The position numbers and the translations under genes were made by a program. 64,000 nucleotides of DNA from Streptomyces sp. CMB-StM0423 (GTDB lineage: Bacteria > Actinomycetota > Actinomycetes > Streptomycetales > Streptomycetaceae). Below are positions 26,182-35,130 of this stretch, piece by piece; position 1 is the first letter of the stretch, and each line of letters opens with the position of its first letter. The DNA lies in the NCBI RefSeq assembly GCF_002847285.1, contig NZ_CP025407.1, positions 5,831,001-5,895,000 on the forward strand. The letters are read 5' to 3'. The notes beneath the pieces are model-generated. The model was given only the letters and a program-made list of their open reading frames with translations. It had not been told where the DNA came from and did not search any database.

Positions 26182-27312
26182 ATGGACGCATCCTCACGTA
26201 CCCCCGTGTTCTGCACGATCGTGCCGCCCCACATGCTGGACAAGCTGGCCCGCACGGAAGACCCGGCGCTGTCGGCCCGCGCCCGCCGCACCCTGGAGCG
26301 CGACGCGCTGCAGCGCACCCGGCGCCGCATCACCACGGTGCGCGGTGCCGCCGCCCCGCGGGCCGCGCGGCAGGCGCCGGACGACGCGAAGCCGAAGCGG
26401 ACGGTCTACGACGCCGGGCAGACCCAGGACCTGCCGGGCACGGAAGTCCGCAAGGAGGGCGGGGCGGCCGTCGACGACGCCACCGTCAACCGCGCCTACG
26501 ACGGCCTCGGCGCCACCTTCGACCTGTTCCTCAGCGGCTTCGCCCGCGACTCCATCGACGGCGCCGGGCTGCCGCTGAACGCCACCGTCCACTACGGCGA
26601 GGACTACGGCAACGCCTTCTGGGACGGCGAGCAGATGGTCTTCGGCGACGGCGACGGCGAGGTGTTCCTCGACTTCACCCTCGCCGTCGACGTCATCGGG
26701 CACGAGCTGACGCACGGCGTCACCCAGTACACCGCGAACCTGGAGTACTTCGGCCAGTCCGGGGCGCTCAACGAGTCGGTCTCCGACGTCTTCGGCTCCC
26801 TCATCAAGCAGTACGTCCTCGGCCAGGGCGCCGCCGACGCCGACTGGCTCATCGGCGCCGAGCTGCTGGCGCCCGGCGTGTCCGGCGAGGCGCTGCGCTC
26901 GATGAAGGCCCCCGGCACCGCCTACGACGACGACGTCCTCGGCAAGGACCCGCAGCCGGCGACGATGGCCGACTACGTCGACACCTCCACCGACAACGGC
27001 GGCGTCCACATCAACTCCGGCATCCCCAACCACGCCTTCTACCTGCTGGCCACCGACCTCGGCGGCAACGCCTGGGAGCGCGCAGGCCGCATCTGGTACG
27101 ACGTGCTGACCGGCGGCGGCCTCACCACCACCGCCGACTTCGCCGCGTTCGCCGCCGCCACCGTCGCCGCCGCCGAGGCCCGCTACGGCGACGGCGCGGA
27201 GCGCACCGCGGTGCTCTCGGCGTGGTCGCAGGTCGGGGTGGACACCGACGCCGAGGCCACGGTGCCGCGGCAGACCCCGGCCCGTGAGGGTGCGGCGCCG
27301 CAGGCGGGGTAG
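26182..27312 (+). CDS. M4 metallopeptidase, protealysin-like
   Basis: The 376-residue zinc protease belongs to the thermolysin family. HELTH occupies residues 174-178, the third ligand is Glu 198 in GALNESVSDVFG, and HINSGIPNHAFY supplies the other active-site His. There is no signal peptide. The first 50 residues carry the short propeptide CTIVPPHMLDKLA with the PPL/PPH-type motif of protealysins, so it is probably activated by self-cleavage and may act inside the cell or after release. ATG 26182 was chosen because the propeptide motif follows. The next gene, eleven bases later, encodes its likely inhibitor. Confidence 0.93.
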   Translation: MDASSRTPVFCTIVPPHMLDKLARTEDPALSARARRTLERDALQRTRRRITTVRGAAAPRAARQAPDDAKPKRTVYDAGQTQDLPGTEVRKEGGAAVDDATVNRAYDGLGATFDLFLSGFARDSIDGAGLPLNATVHYGEDYGNAFWDGEQMVFGDGDGEVFLDFTLAVDVIGHELTHGVTQYTANLEYFGQSGALNESVSDVFGSLIKQYVLGQGAADADWLIGAELLAPGVSGEALRSMKAPGTAYDDDVLGKDPQPATMADYVDTSTDNGGVHINSGIPNHAFYLLATDLGGNAWERAGRIWYDVLTGGGLTTTADFAAFAAATVAAAEARYGDGAERTAVLSAWSQVGVDTDAEATVPRQTPAREGAAPQAG

Positions 27313-27322
27313 GCGTGGGGGC

Positions 27323-27589
27323 ATGCGCATCACCGTCATCCGCACCGGGGGCTTCGCGGGCCTGACCCGCGAGGCGACCCTGGACACGGCCGGCCGCGCG
27401 GACGCGGCCGGCCTGGAGGCGCTGGCCGGCCGGGTGCTCGCGGAGGGCGGCGCGGCCCCGCCCGCGGGCGTGCCGGACGGCTTCGCGTACCGCGTCACGG
27501 CCGGCGGCCGCACCGTGCACTTCGCCGACCCGAAGCTGACCGACGCGCAGCGCGCGCTCGTACGGACGGTGCTGAAAGAGGGTGCCTAG
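27323..27589 (+). CDS. Emfourin-type protealysin inhibitor
   Basis: The 88-residue protein has the pattern of emfourin, a small inhibitor encoded beside protealysin-like proteases: MRITVIRTGGFAGLTREATL, then a central turn PDGFAYRVTAG and the end LTDAQRALVRTVL. The gene begins 11 bases after the protease stop, so both are made together and the inhibitor can protect the cytoplasm. Assignment rests on context and on the N- and C-terminal patterns; I cannot run a search. No signal peptide is present. Confidence 0.75.
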   Translation: MRITVIRTGGFAGLTREATLDTAGRADAAGLEALAGRVLAEGGAAPPAGVPDGFAYRVTAGGRTVHFADPKLTDAQRALVRTVLKEGA

Positions 27590-27591
27590 TA

Positions 27592-27617
27592 CTCCCCGGG
27601 GTACTCCCCGGGGAGCA
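27592..27617. repeat. Tandem 12-bp repeat with palindrome
   Basis: TACTCCCCGGGG occurs twice in tandem directly after the inhibitor stop, followed by AGC, and its second copy completes CTCCCCGGGGAG. It could fold as a terminator for the protease-inhibitor operon. Confidence 0.5.
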
Positions 27618-27738
27618 GCGGCGGCCGCGGGCCACCCCGTGCAGTAGGCGAGGTTTCGCACCCGGGAGCGAAGCCCGGTGCCGGATCGCCGGGGGAAGCT
27701 GGGCGCAGTCCAGTTGCCTCCCGGAGGGAGAGCCCGCC

Positions 27739-29889
27739 ATGGGCGCCGTATCCGCACCACCAGAAGCGCCGCCAGGCCCCGCGACGAGACGGGGGCGCCG
27801 CTGGCTGCCCTGGGCCGTGCTCGGCCTGTGGGTCGCGATCCTCGCCCTGGCCATGCCGTTCGGCAGCAAGCTCGGCGACGTCAGCCGCGACCGCGCCGTC
27901 GACTACCTGCCCGGCAGCGCCGACTCCACCCAGGTGTCGCAGATAGCCGAGGACATGCCCGGTGGCGACACCCTCGACGGCATCCTCGTCTACCAGCGCG
28001 ACGGCGGCATCACCGCCGCCGACCGCGAACTGGCCGCCGAGCACGCCGGCGCCGTCGCCGACCGGTTCGAGCTGGCGAAGGACGGCACGCCGCAGGCCGT
28101 GCCCGCCGAGGACGGCAGCACGCTGATGCTGCCGTTCTCCGTCGTCGGCCTGCCCGACGAGGATGCCCAAACGGCGGCCGTCGAGGAGATCCGCGAGGAG
28201 GCCGTCGCGGATCCCCCCGAGGGCCTGTCCGTCGAACTCGGCGGCCCCGCCGGCGTCCAGGCCGACTCCGAGGCGGTCTACGAAGAGGTCGACGGCACCC
28301 TGATGTACGCCACGGCGGGCATCGTGACGATCCTGCTGATCCTCACCTACCGCAGCCCGTTCCTGTGGCTGCTGCCGCTGGTCTGCGTGGGCGTCGCGTC
28401 GATGAGCGCGATGGCCGTCGTCTACGGCCTCATCCAGGCGTTCGACCTGACGGTCAACTCGATGAGCTCCGCGGTGATGACGGTGCTCATCTTCGGCGCG
28501 GGCACCGACTACGCGCTGCTGCTCGTCGCCCGATATCGCGAGGAACTGCGCCGCACCACCGACCCGCGGGAAGCGATGCTGACGGCCGTACGCAACTGCG
28601 GCCCGGCGATCCTCGCCTCCTCCGGTACGGTCGCGGCCGGCCTGATCTGCCTGCTGGCCGCGGACCTCAACTCCAGCGCGGGTCTCGGCCCGGTCGGCGC
28701 GGTCGGCGTGGTGTGCGCGCTGGCGGTCATGACGACGCTGCTGCCGGCGCTGATGGTCCTCTTCGGCCGCCGCATCTTCTGGCCGCTGGTCCCCGCCTAC
28801 GGCAGCGAGCCCAAGCGGCGCGGCTTCTTCGACCGGATGGGCTCCTCGGTGGGCCGCCGCCCGGCGGCGATCCTCGTGGGCGGCGTGGTGCTGCTGGGCG
28901 CGCTGGCGCTCGGCGCGTTCAACCTGCCGGGCAACCTCAAGCAGGAGGACGCCTTCACCGACAAGCCCGAGTCGATCACCGCGATGGAGAAGCTGAAGGA
29001 CGCCTATCCCGAGCAGAGCGCCCAGGCGATCGTCGTCGTCGCCAAGGACGCGGGGGCGGACGCGGCGCTGTCGGCGGCACGGGGCGTCGAGGGCGTCGCC
29101 TCCGCGGAGCTGGCACGCTCCGGCAACGGGTTCAGCGAGATCACCGTCTACGCCGCCGACCCGCCGCAGTCCGCGGGGGAGGACCGTACGATCGCGGACC
29201 TGCGCTCCGAACTGGGCGCGGTCGACGGCGCCGACGCCATGGTCGGCGGGCCCAGCGCCGAGGCGCTGGACCTGGCGGAGGCCAACTCCGGCGACCGCAA
29301 GCTCGTCATCCCGCTCACCCTGGCCGCCGTCCTGGTCATCCTCGTCGTCCTGCTGCGCAGCCTGGTGGCGCCGCTGGTGCTGACCGTCGCCGTGGTGGCG
29401 TCGTGGGGCGCGGCGATGGGCATCGGCGGCCTGATCTTCGAGCCGGTCATGGGCTATCCGGGCATCGGCGGCGAACTGGCGCTGCTCACCTTCGTCTTCG
29501 GGGTGGCGCTGGGTGTCGACTACGGCATCTTCCTGCTGCACCGGATGCGCGAGGAGGCCATGAACGGCGCCGGCACCCGCACCGCGGCGCTCACCGCGCT
29601 GCGCCGCACCGGCGGCGTGATCGCCTCGGCGGGCCTGGTGCTGGCGGCGACGTTCGCGGCGCTGGCGACGATGCCGATGGTGATGATGTTCGAGCTGGGT
29701 TTCGTCGTCGCGGTCGGCGTGCTGCTGGATACGTTCCTGGTACGCACGTACCTGGTGACGTCCGCGAGCTGGCTGCTGGGCAAGAAGATCTGGTGGCCGG
29801 GACCGCTGTCGAAGCGCGAGGAGGCACCGCCGCCCGCTCCCGGCGAGCGGCAGGAGCCGGAACCGGCGGGCGCGGGCGCGGCACGCTAG
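27739..29889 (+). CDS. MMPL family transporter
   Basis: The 716-residue RND-type transporter has two halves of about six membrane segments. The first spans WLPWAVLGLWVAILALAMP, followed by an external loop with the SKLGDVSRDRAVDYLPGSAD pattern typical of MMPL proteins. The second half repeats the GTDYALLL and GVDYGIFLL motifs. Family members export lipids, antibiotics or siderophores; the cargo is unknown. CGGAGGGAG precedes the ATG. Two hairpins follow the stop, and the next genes are a two-component system that could control it. Confidence 0.92.
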   Translation: MGAVSAPPEAPPGPATRRGRRWLPWAVLGLWVAILALAMPFGSKLGDVSRDRAVDYLPGSADSTQVSQIAEDMPGGDTLDGILVYQRDGGITAADRELAAEHAGAVADRFELAKDGTPQAVPAEDGSTLMLPFSVVGLPDEDAQTAAVEEIREEAVADPPEGLSVELGGPAGVQADSEAVYEEVDGTLMYATAGIVTILLILTYRSPFLWLLPLVCVGVASMSAMAVVYGLIQAFDLTVNSMSSAVMTVLIFGAGTDYALLLVARYREELRRTTDPREAMLTAVRNCGPAILASSGTVAAGLICLLAADLNSSAGLGPVGAVGVVCALAVMTTLLPALMVLFGRRIFWPLVPAYGSEPKRRGFFDRMGSSVGRRPAAILVGGVVLLGALALGAFNLPGNLKQEDAFTDKPESITAMEKLKDAYPEQSAQAIVVVAKDAGADAALSAARGVEGVASAELARSGNGFSEITVYAADPPQSAGEDRTIADLRSELGAVDGADAMVGGPSAEALDLAEANSGDRKLVIPLTLAAVLVILVVLLRSLVAPLVLTVAVVASWGAAMGIGGLIFEPVMGYPGIGGELALLTFVFGVALGVDYGIFLLHRMREEAMNGAGTRTAALTALRRTGGVIASAGLVLAATFAALATMPMVMMFELGFVVAVGVLLDTFLVRTYLVTSASWLLGKKIWWPGPLSKREEAPPPAPGERQEPEPAGAGAAR

Positions 29890-29903
29890 CACCGCCCCGC
29901 CAC

Positions 29904-29965
29904 GGCCGTACGCACCGTACGGCCCCCCGCCCCGGCCGGGCGGCGGTCCCGAGAGGCCGCCGCCC
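29904..29965 (+). terminator. Two hairpins after the MMPL gene
   Basis: GGCCGTACG (29904-29912) pairs with 29916-29924 around three bases, and GGGCGGCGG (29938-29946) pairs with 29957-29965 around ten. Together they close the transporter transcript 15 bases after its stop. Confidence 0.6.
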
Positions 29966-30054
29966 TGCCGGGCCCGGCCGTTTCCGCGCCCCGCGGGCGT
30001 GCGGGAACCGCCCGCCCGTACCGAGGAGTTTCGCCTGAGGAGACGTAGGCGAGG

Positions 30055-31413
30055 ATGGTGGTCATGCAGTCAGCGAGGACCCCGCTGAGCGGGCTGAAGA
30101 AGCCGACGCGCCGGGACGTTCTGTTCACCGCGCTCGTCGGCGTCGTCGTCGCGTGCCTGGCGCTGTTCGGCGGCGTCGGGGAATCCGCGCACCGGCCGGA
30201 CGCCTTCGGCTGGCTGCTGCTGTTCGTCATGGTGGCGGTGCTGGCCTGGCGCCGCCACTACCCGATGGCCGTCTTCCTCGTCTCCGTCCTGCCCGAGGCG
30301 CCGTACCACATCCTCGACAACATCCACAGCGCGCCGACGCCCACCATGATGGTCGCCGTCTACTCCCTCGCCGTCGCCGGACCCCGGCTGCGGACGCTGC
30401 TGATCACCTGCGGGCTCGTCGTGCTGGCCGTCACCATGCTGACGCTGCGCAACGCCGACCAGGGCGCGGAACTGCTGCGCACCTCCGGCTGGGTCATGTC
30501 GGTGGCGCTGCTCGGCGAGGCGGTGCGGGTGCACCGCAACTACGTCGGCGCCATCGTCGAACGCGCCGAACGCGCCGAGCGCACCCGGGAGGAGACCGCG
30601 GCCCGCCGGGTCGCCGAGGAGCGGCTGCGCATCGCCCAGGACCTGCACGACCTGCTGGCCCACAGCATCACCCTCATCGGCGTGCAGACGTCGGTGGCCG
30701 CGCACCTGCTGGTCGCCGACCCCGGCAGGCTGGACCGCGCGGCGCTGGCCGACGCCCTCGACGGCATCGCGGGCACCTGCCGCGACTCCCGCGTGGAACT
30801 GCGCACCACGCTGCAGGTGCTGCGCGGCGGCGACGCCGTCGACGGCACCCGGCCGCCGCCGGGCCTGGCGGGTCTGGACGACCTGGCGGCGGCGGCGCGC
30901 TCCGGCGGCGCCGAGCTGCGCCTGGACGTCGCCGACGCCGCCCGCGACGTGCCGCGGGGGGTGGGGGCGGCCGCGTACCGGATCGTGCAGCAGTCGCTGA
31001 CCAACGCCGTGCAGCACGCCGGGTCCGCGGTGCACGTGCGGGTCGCCGTCACGTACGACGAGGGGGCGGGCGAGCTGCGTATCGCCGTCGTCGACGACGG
31101 GCCGGACCACCCGGCGAAGGCCGCCGCCGCGCCGGCCGCGGGCGCCGGTGCGCGCCCCGGCTACGGCATCGTCGGCATGCGCGAGCGGGCCCGCAGCGTC
31201 GGCGGCACCCTGGAGGCGGCCCGCCGCACGGACGCCGCGGGCTTCGCGGTCACCGCGGTGCTGCCCTGCGTACCGGGCGGCCCCGAGGGCGTCGAGACCG
31301 TGGAAGCGGACCCGGCGGAACCCGCAGCACCCGCCGCGCCCGCGGACCAGGCGGCCCCCGCCGGCCGGCCCGGGGCCCGTACCGCCTTCACCGACAGGAG
31401 CCGCACCGCATGA
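30055..31413 (+). CDS. Sensor histidine kinase (HisKA_3 type)
   Basis: The 452-residue kinase has about five or six N-terminal membrane segments (LFTALVGVVVACLALFGG first), a coiled stretch EERLRIAQ, and the phosphoacceptor His 198 in DLHDLLAHSITLIG. The ATP domain shows YRIVQQSLTNAVQHA and VDDGP; the later glycine motif is GYGIVGMRERARSVGG. This is the NarX/DesK/LiaS branch. Its stimulus is unknown. The stop overlaps the regulator start as ATGA. The GTAGGCGAGG before 30055 supports that start, with an in-frame ATG nine bases later as alternative. Confidence 0.93.
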   Translation: MVVMQSARTPLSGLKKPTRRDVLFTALVGVVVACLALFGGVGESAHRPDAFGWLLLFVMVAVLAWRRHYPMAVFLVSVLPEAPYHILDNIHSAPTPTMMVAVYSLAVAGPRLRTLLITCGLVVLAVTMLTLRNADQGAELLRTSGWVMSVALLGEAVRVHRNYVGAIVERAERAERTREETAARRVAEERLRIAQDLHDLLAHSITLIGVQTSVAAHLLVADPGRLDRAALADALDGIAGTCRDSRVELRTTLQVLRGGDAVDGTRPPPGLAGLDDLAAAARSGGAELRLDVADAARDVPRGVGAAAYRIVQQSLTNAVQHAGSAVHVRVAVTYDEGAGELRIAVVDDGPDHPAKAAAAPAAGAGARPGYGIVGMRERARSVGGTLEAARRTDAAGFAVTAVLPCVPGGPEGVETVEADPAEPAAPAAPADQAAPAGRPGARTAFTDRSRTA

Positions 31414-32114
31414 CCGCGCAGCCCATCCGCGTCCTGCTCGCCGACGACCAGACCCTGGTGCGCAAGGCGTTCGCCATGCTCGTCGACTCCGCCGCCGACA
31501 TGGAGGTCGTCGGCGAGGCGGGCAACGGCCGCGAGGCCGTGGCGCTGACCCGCAGCGAGCGCGTCGACCTGGTGGTGATGGACCTGCGGATGCCGGAGCT
31601 CGACGGCATCGAGGCGACCCGGCTCATCGCCGCCGACGAGGACCTGGCGGGCGTCCGGGTCCTGGTCCTCACCACCTACGACACCGACGAGCACATCATG
31701 GCCGCGCTACGCGCCGGCGCCTCCGGCTTCCTCGTCAAGGACACCCAGCCGGCGGCGCTGCTGGAGGCCATCCGCACCGTCGCCGCCGGCGACGCGCTGC
31801 TCTCGCCCGGCCCCACGGCCCGCCTCATCGAGCGCCTGGTGCGGCTGCCGGAGGCGCCGCAGCCGGCCGCGACGCAGCACGGCGGGGCGGCGCTGGGCGC
31901 GCTGTCGGAGCGCGAGCGGCAGGTGCTGGTGCTGGTGGCGCGCGGGCTGAACAACACCGAGATCGCCGAGTCGCTGGCGCTGTCGCCGCTGACGGCCAAG
32001 ACCCATGTGAGCCGGATCATGGGCAAGGTGGGCGCCCGCGACCGGGCGCAGTTGGTGGTCATCGGCTACGAATCGGGGCTCATCACTCCCGGATCTTCCT
32101 CATCTTCCGGATGA
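31410..32114 (+). CDS. LuxR/NarL-type response regulator
   Basis: The 234-residue regulator pairs with the kinase before it. The receiver has VLLADDQTLVRKAF, the phospho-acceptor Asp 58 in VVMDLRMPELDG, Thr in LTTYD and the conserved Lys in LVKDTQPAAL. The LuxR-type output domain is LSERERQVLVLVARGLNNTE with SPLTAKTHVSRIMGKVGARDRAQL. AGGAG precedes the ATG that overlaps the kinase stop. Targets are unknown; the adjacent MMPL transporter is the nearest candidate. The C-terminus ends with a short Ser-rich tail. Confidence 0.95.
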   Translation: MTAQPIRVLLADDQTLVRKAFAMLVDSAADMEVVGEAGNGREAVALTRSERVDLVVMDLRMPELDGIEATRLIAADEDLAGVRVLVLTTYDTDEHIMAALRAGASGFLVKDTQPAALLEAIRTVAAGDALLSPGPTARLIERLVRLPEAPQPAATQHGGAALGALSERERQVLVLVARGLNNTEIAESLALSPLTAKTHVSRIMGKVGARDRAQLVVIGYESGLITPGSSSSSG

Positions 32115-32126
32115 ACCTCCCGTATC

Positions 32127-32141
32127 ACACGTAGGATGTCC
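32127..32141 (+). promoter_or_regulatory. gntR promoter and operator half-site
   Basis: TAGGAT at 32132-32137 is a consensus Streptomyces minus-ten box and sits inside ACACGTAGGATGTCC, which resembles the operator at 33003-33026. The regulator may therefore repress its own gene. Confidence 0.5.
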
Positions 32142-32164
32142 CTCCTTGTGCGTACGATACCGCC

Positions 32165-32908
32165 ATGCCCCAGGAGCTGAAGCACCCCCAGCCGCGTTCG
32201 GACCGAAGGAAGCGCATGGGCGGCCAGATCCAGCGCGAGATCATGCAGCTCATCCTCGACCGGGGGCTGCGCCCCGGCGCGGTGCTGCCCACCGAGACCG
32301 AGCTGATGGACGACCTGGGGGTGAGCCGCAACTCGGTGCGCGAGGCGCTCAAGGCGCTGCAGGCCCTCGACATCGTCGAGATCCGCCACGGCTACGGAAC
32401 CTACGTCGGCGAGGCGTCGCTCACGCCGCTCGCCGACGGGCTGACGTTCCGCACCCTGGTGCAGCTCGGCGGCGACGACGCGCACGCCCTCACCGAGATC
32501 CTCCAGGTCCGCGAAATACTCGAAGAGGGCCTGATCAGCCGGGTGGTGGAGAGCATCCCCGAGGAAGACCTCGACGCGCTGGACACCATCGTCGCGCGCA
32601 TGGAGACCCGCGCCGGGCAGGGCGAGGTCTTCCCCGAGGAGGACCGCGAGTTCCACGAGGTCCTCTACCGCTCGATAGGCAACACCCTGGTCCCGCAGCT
32701 CCTCAGCGCGTTCTGGAACGTCTTCCACCGCGTCGCCGGCGCCCGCGGCTGGGCCGACGACCCCTCGCCGCTGGGCACCGCCCGCCGCCACAAGGAGATC
32801 GTCGCCGCGCTGCGGGCCCGCGACCGCGAGCACGTACGGGCCGCGATGACCACCCACTTCCGCGGCATCGAAGCGCGCGCGGGGAAGGCGATGCGCGGCG
32901 TCGGGTGA
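32165..32908 (+). CDS. FadR-subfamily GntR regulator
   Basis: The 247-residue protein has an N-terminal winged helix (GGQIQREIMQLILDRGLRPG, LPTETELMDDLGVSRNSVREALKALQ, HGYGTYVG) and a C-terminal all-helical FCD domain with REFHEVLYRSIGN and three probable metal or ligand His residues (including RRHKEIVAAL). FCD regulators sense small acids or sugars. It lies on the same strand 200 bases before the sialidase gene, and a shared palindromic motif before both genes suggests that it controls itself and sialidase, perhaps in response to sialic acid or a product. No ribosome site is strong at 32165. Confidence 0.9.
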   Translation: MPQELKHPQPRSDRRKRMGGQIQREIMQLILDRGLRPGAVLPTETELMDDLGVSRNSVREALKALQALDIVEIRHGYGTYVGEASLTPLADGLTFRTLVQLGGDDAHALTEILQVREILEEGLISRVVESIPEEDLDALDTIVARMETRAGQGEVFPEEDREFHEVLYRSIGNTLVPQLLSAFWNVFHRVAGARGWADDPSPLGTARRHKEIVAALRARDREHVRAAMTTHFRGIEARAGKAMRGVG

Positions 32909-32959
32909 ACGGCGCAGGCATGAGCAGAAGGTGAACTGCGGGTAGCTGCGGACGGACCC

Positions 32960-32988
32960 TTGACCGTACGGGGGGCTGCCTTTACGTT
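32960..32988 (+). promoter_or_regulatory. Sialidase promoter
   Basis: TTGACC (32960-32965) and TACGTT (32983-32988) are 17 bases apart, a near-ideal vegetative promoter. The predicted start is near 32995, just before the palindromic operator. Confidence 0.65.
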
Positions 32989-33002
32989 ACGCCGGTGGAC
33001 AT

Positions 33003-33026
33003 CCCACGTCCTACGTAGGACATGGG
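33003..33026. promoter_or_regulatory. Probable GntR operator before sialidase
   Basis: A perfect 14-bp palindrome GTCCTACGTAGGAC (33008-33021) is extended outward by CCCA and TGGG after one mismatch. It begins about ten bases after the predicted start site, where a bound repressor would block transcription. It shares CGTAGGA with the region before gntR. Confidence 0.6.
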
Positions 33027-33108
33027 GTATCCACCGCTGTCCGCGTCACCCCGACGTGCCCGATGTGCTCGATGCGCCCGACGTATCCCGACGAAAGCGA
33101 GACGCACC

Positions 33109-35016
33109 ATGCAGCCACGCCTCGCACCTGCCGCAGACCGCTCCCGCCGAAGAAGCCCCCGCCGCGCCACCGCCCTCGCGGCGTGCGCCGCGGTCCTCGG
33201 CGCCGGCCTGACCGCACTCGCCCCCCACGCCAGCGCACAGGACCCCGGAAAAACAGCAGCAGCACCCGAGTTCAGCCAGGAAGTGCTCTTCCAGGGCGGC
33301 ACCGGCGGCTACTTCTGCTACCGCATCCCCGCCGTCGTCGAAGCCGCCGACGGCACCCTCCTCGCCTTCGCCGAAGGCCGCGTCGCCAGTTGCGCCGACA
33401 AAGGCGACATAGACATCGTGCTCCGCCGCTCCACCGACGGCGGCGCCACCTGGAGCGCCCCGCAGGTCGTCCTCGCCGGCGACGGCGACACCCGCGGCAA
33501 CCCCGCCCCCGTCGTCGACCGCGAAACCGGCCGCATCTCCCTCCTCAGCACCCACAACCCCGGCGCCGACGACACCGTCCGCACCCCCTACCTCCAGCAC
33601 TCCACCGACAACGGCCGCACCTGGAGCGCCGCCCGCAACATGGCCGCCGAACTCTCCAAGCCCGAATGGGACCGCTGGTACGCCACCGGACCCGGCCACG
33701 GCCTCCAGCTCACCACCGGCGACCACGCAGGACGCCTCCTCGTCGGCGGCAACCACCAGGGCCTCGACGGCCGCCAGGGCGCCCACCTCCTCTACAGCGA
33801 CGACGGCGGCCTGAACTGGCAGCTCGGCGCCGACGACACCCGCGCCGTCCAGCCGCCCGACGTCAAACCCCAGGAACTCAGCCTCTTCGAACGCCGCGAC
33901 GGCTCCGTGTACGCCGCCGCCCGCGACGAACGCGGCACCGACCCCGGCAACCGCGCCGCCGCCGTCAGCAGCGACGGCGGCACCACCTTCGACGCCCCCT
34001 TCGCCACCACCCCGGACCTCGTCAGCCCCGTCGTCCAGGGCGCCACCCTCCGCCACGGCGACCAGGTCCTCGCCTCCCTGCCCGCCCACCCCGCCGACCG
34101 CAAGGTCATGTCCGTACGCGCCTCCCGCGACGACGGCGCCACCTGGGAACCCTGGCAGCAGGGCCGCGTCATCCACTGGGGCCCCACCGCCTACTCCGAC
34201 ATGGCCGGACTCGACGGCGACCGCGTCGGCCTCCTCTACGAAGCCGGCGCCGCCGGCCCGTACGAGACGATCCGCTGGGCCCGCTTCAACGACGCCTTCC
34301 TCGACCAGCCCAACGACGACCCGCCGCAGCCCCCCGCCCCCGCCCCCGGCGCGACCACCCCCGACGTCTCCCGCAGCGGCAACACCGCCTACGTCCGCGG
34401 CAGCTCCCACCTGCGCCCCGGACAGTTCGGCCAGTCCCTCTACCTCGACAACGCCGCCCCCCACGTCGACGCCCGCGTCGAAGTCCCCTGGAACGACTCC
34501 CTCGACGTCGGCGACGGCGACTTCACCTGGACCGGCTGGTTCAAGTACGGCCGCACCAACGGCGCCCACGTGATCATGTGGGCCTACGGAGTCGGCGGCA
34601 ACGCCCCCTCCGTCTGGCTGCGCGCGGAACCCGAGCAGAACCGCATCATCGCCCGCATGCAGATGGAACAGGCCGCCGTCAGCGTCCAGACCACCGGCGC
34701 GTACAACGACAACGCCTTCCACTTCGTGACCCTGCAGCGCGCCGGCGGCGAGCTCACCCTCAGCGTCGACGGCACCTCCTACGCCGCCGACGCCCCGCCC
34801 GGCTCACCCACCGCGGGCAGCGAGTTCGGCATCGGCGGCATCGACGTCGGCCAGCGCCTCGACGGCGCCAACCGCTTCCACGGCTACCTCGACGACATGC
34901 GCGTCTACGACCGCGCCCTCAACCGCGGCGAGCTGACCGCCATCCGCAAGGACAACGCCCCCGTCCCCAGAGGCCAGCAGCTCCGCCTCCCCCTCGACAC
35001 CGTCAACCCGCAGTAG
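33109..35016 (+). CDS. Secreted sialidase (GH33) with LamG-like domain
   Basis: The 635-residue exo-sialidase releases terminal sialic acid from glycans outside the cell. A signal peptide spans the first 43 residues (RRATALAACAAVLGAG, cleavage near HASA). The arginine motif FCYRIPAVVE is followed by five Asp-box repeats: STDGGATW, STDNGRTW, SDDGGLNW, SSDGGTTF and SRDDGATW. These are characteristic of the six-bladed propeller. A Pro-rich linker near 405-415 leads to a C-terminal concanavalin/LamG-like domain (FTWTGWFKYGRT, LDDMRVYDRALNRGEL) that may bind sugar. A strong hairpin terminates the transcript. Confidence 0.94.
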   Translation: MQPRLAPAADRSRRRSPRRATALAACAAVLGAGLTALAPHASAQDPGKTAAAPEFSQEVLFQGGTGGYFCYRIPAVVEAADGTLLAFAEGRVASCADKGDIDIVLRRSTDGGATWSAPQVVLAGDGDTRGNPAPVVDRETGRISLLSTHNPGADDTVRTPYLQHSTDNGRTWSAARNMAAELSKPEWDRWYATGPGHGLQLTTGDHAGRLLVGGNHQGLDGRQGAHLLYSDDGGLNWQLGADDTRAVQPPDVKPQELSLFERRDGSVYAAARDERGTDPGNRAAAVSSDGGTTFDAPFATTPDLVSPVVQGATLRHGDQVLASLPAHPADRKVMSVRASRDDGATWEPWQQGRVIHWGPTAYSDMAGLDGDRVGLLYEAGAAGPYETIRWARFNDAFLDQPNDDPPQPPAPAPGATTPDVSRSGNTAYVRGSSHLRPGQFGQSLYLDNAAPHVDARVEVPWNDSLDVGDGDFTWTGWFKYGRTNGAHVIMWAYGVGGNAPSVWLRAEPEQNRIIARMQMEQAAVSVQTTGAYNDNAFHFVTLQRAGGELTLSVDGTSYAADAPPGSPTAGSEFGIGGIDVGQRLDGANRFHGYLDDMRVYDRALNRGELTAIRKDNAPVPRGQQLRLPLDTVNPQ

Positions 35017-35029
35017 CAGACGCGGCCAC

Positions 35030-35061
35030 GCCGGCCCGGGCGGCCAACCGCCCGGGCCGGC
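35030..35061 (+). terminator. Terminator of the sialidase gene
   Basis: A perfect 14-bp GC stem (GCCGGCCCGGGCGG with its complement) around a CCAA loop begins 13 bases after the stop. Confidence 0.8.
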
Positions 35062-35130
35062 CCTCCGCCGCCGCCCGCCGCCCGCACCGCGCCGGGCGCG
35101 AAACCCGTCACGTAGGCAAGAATGGGGCCC

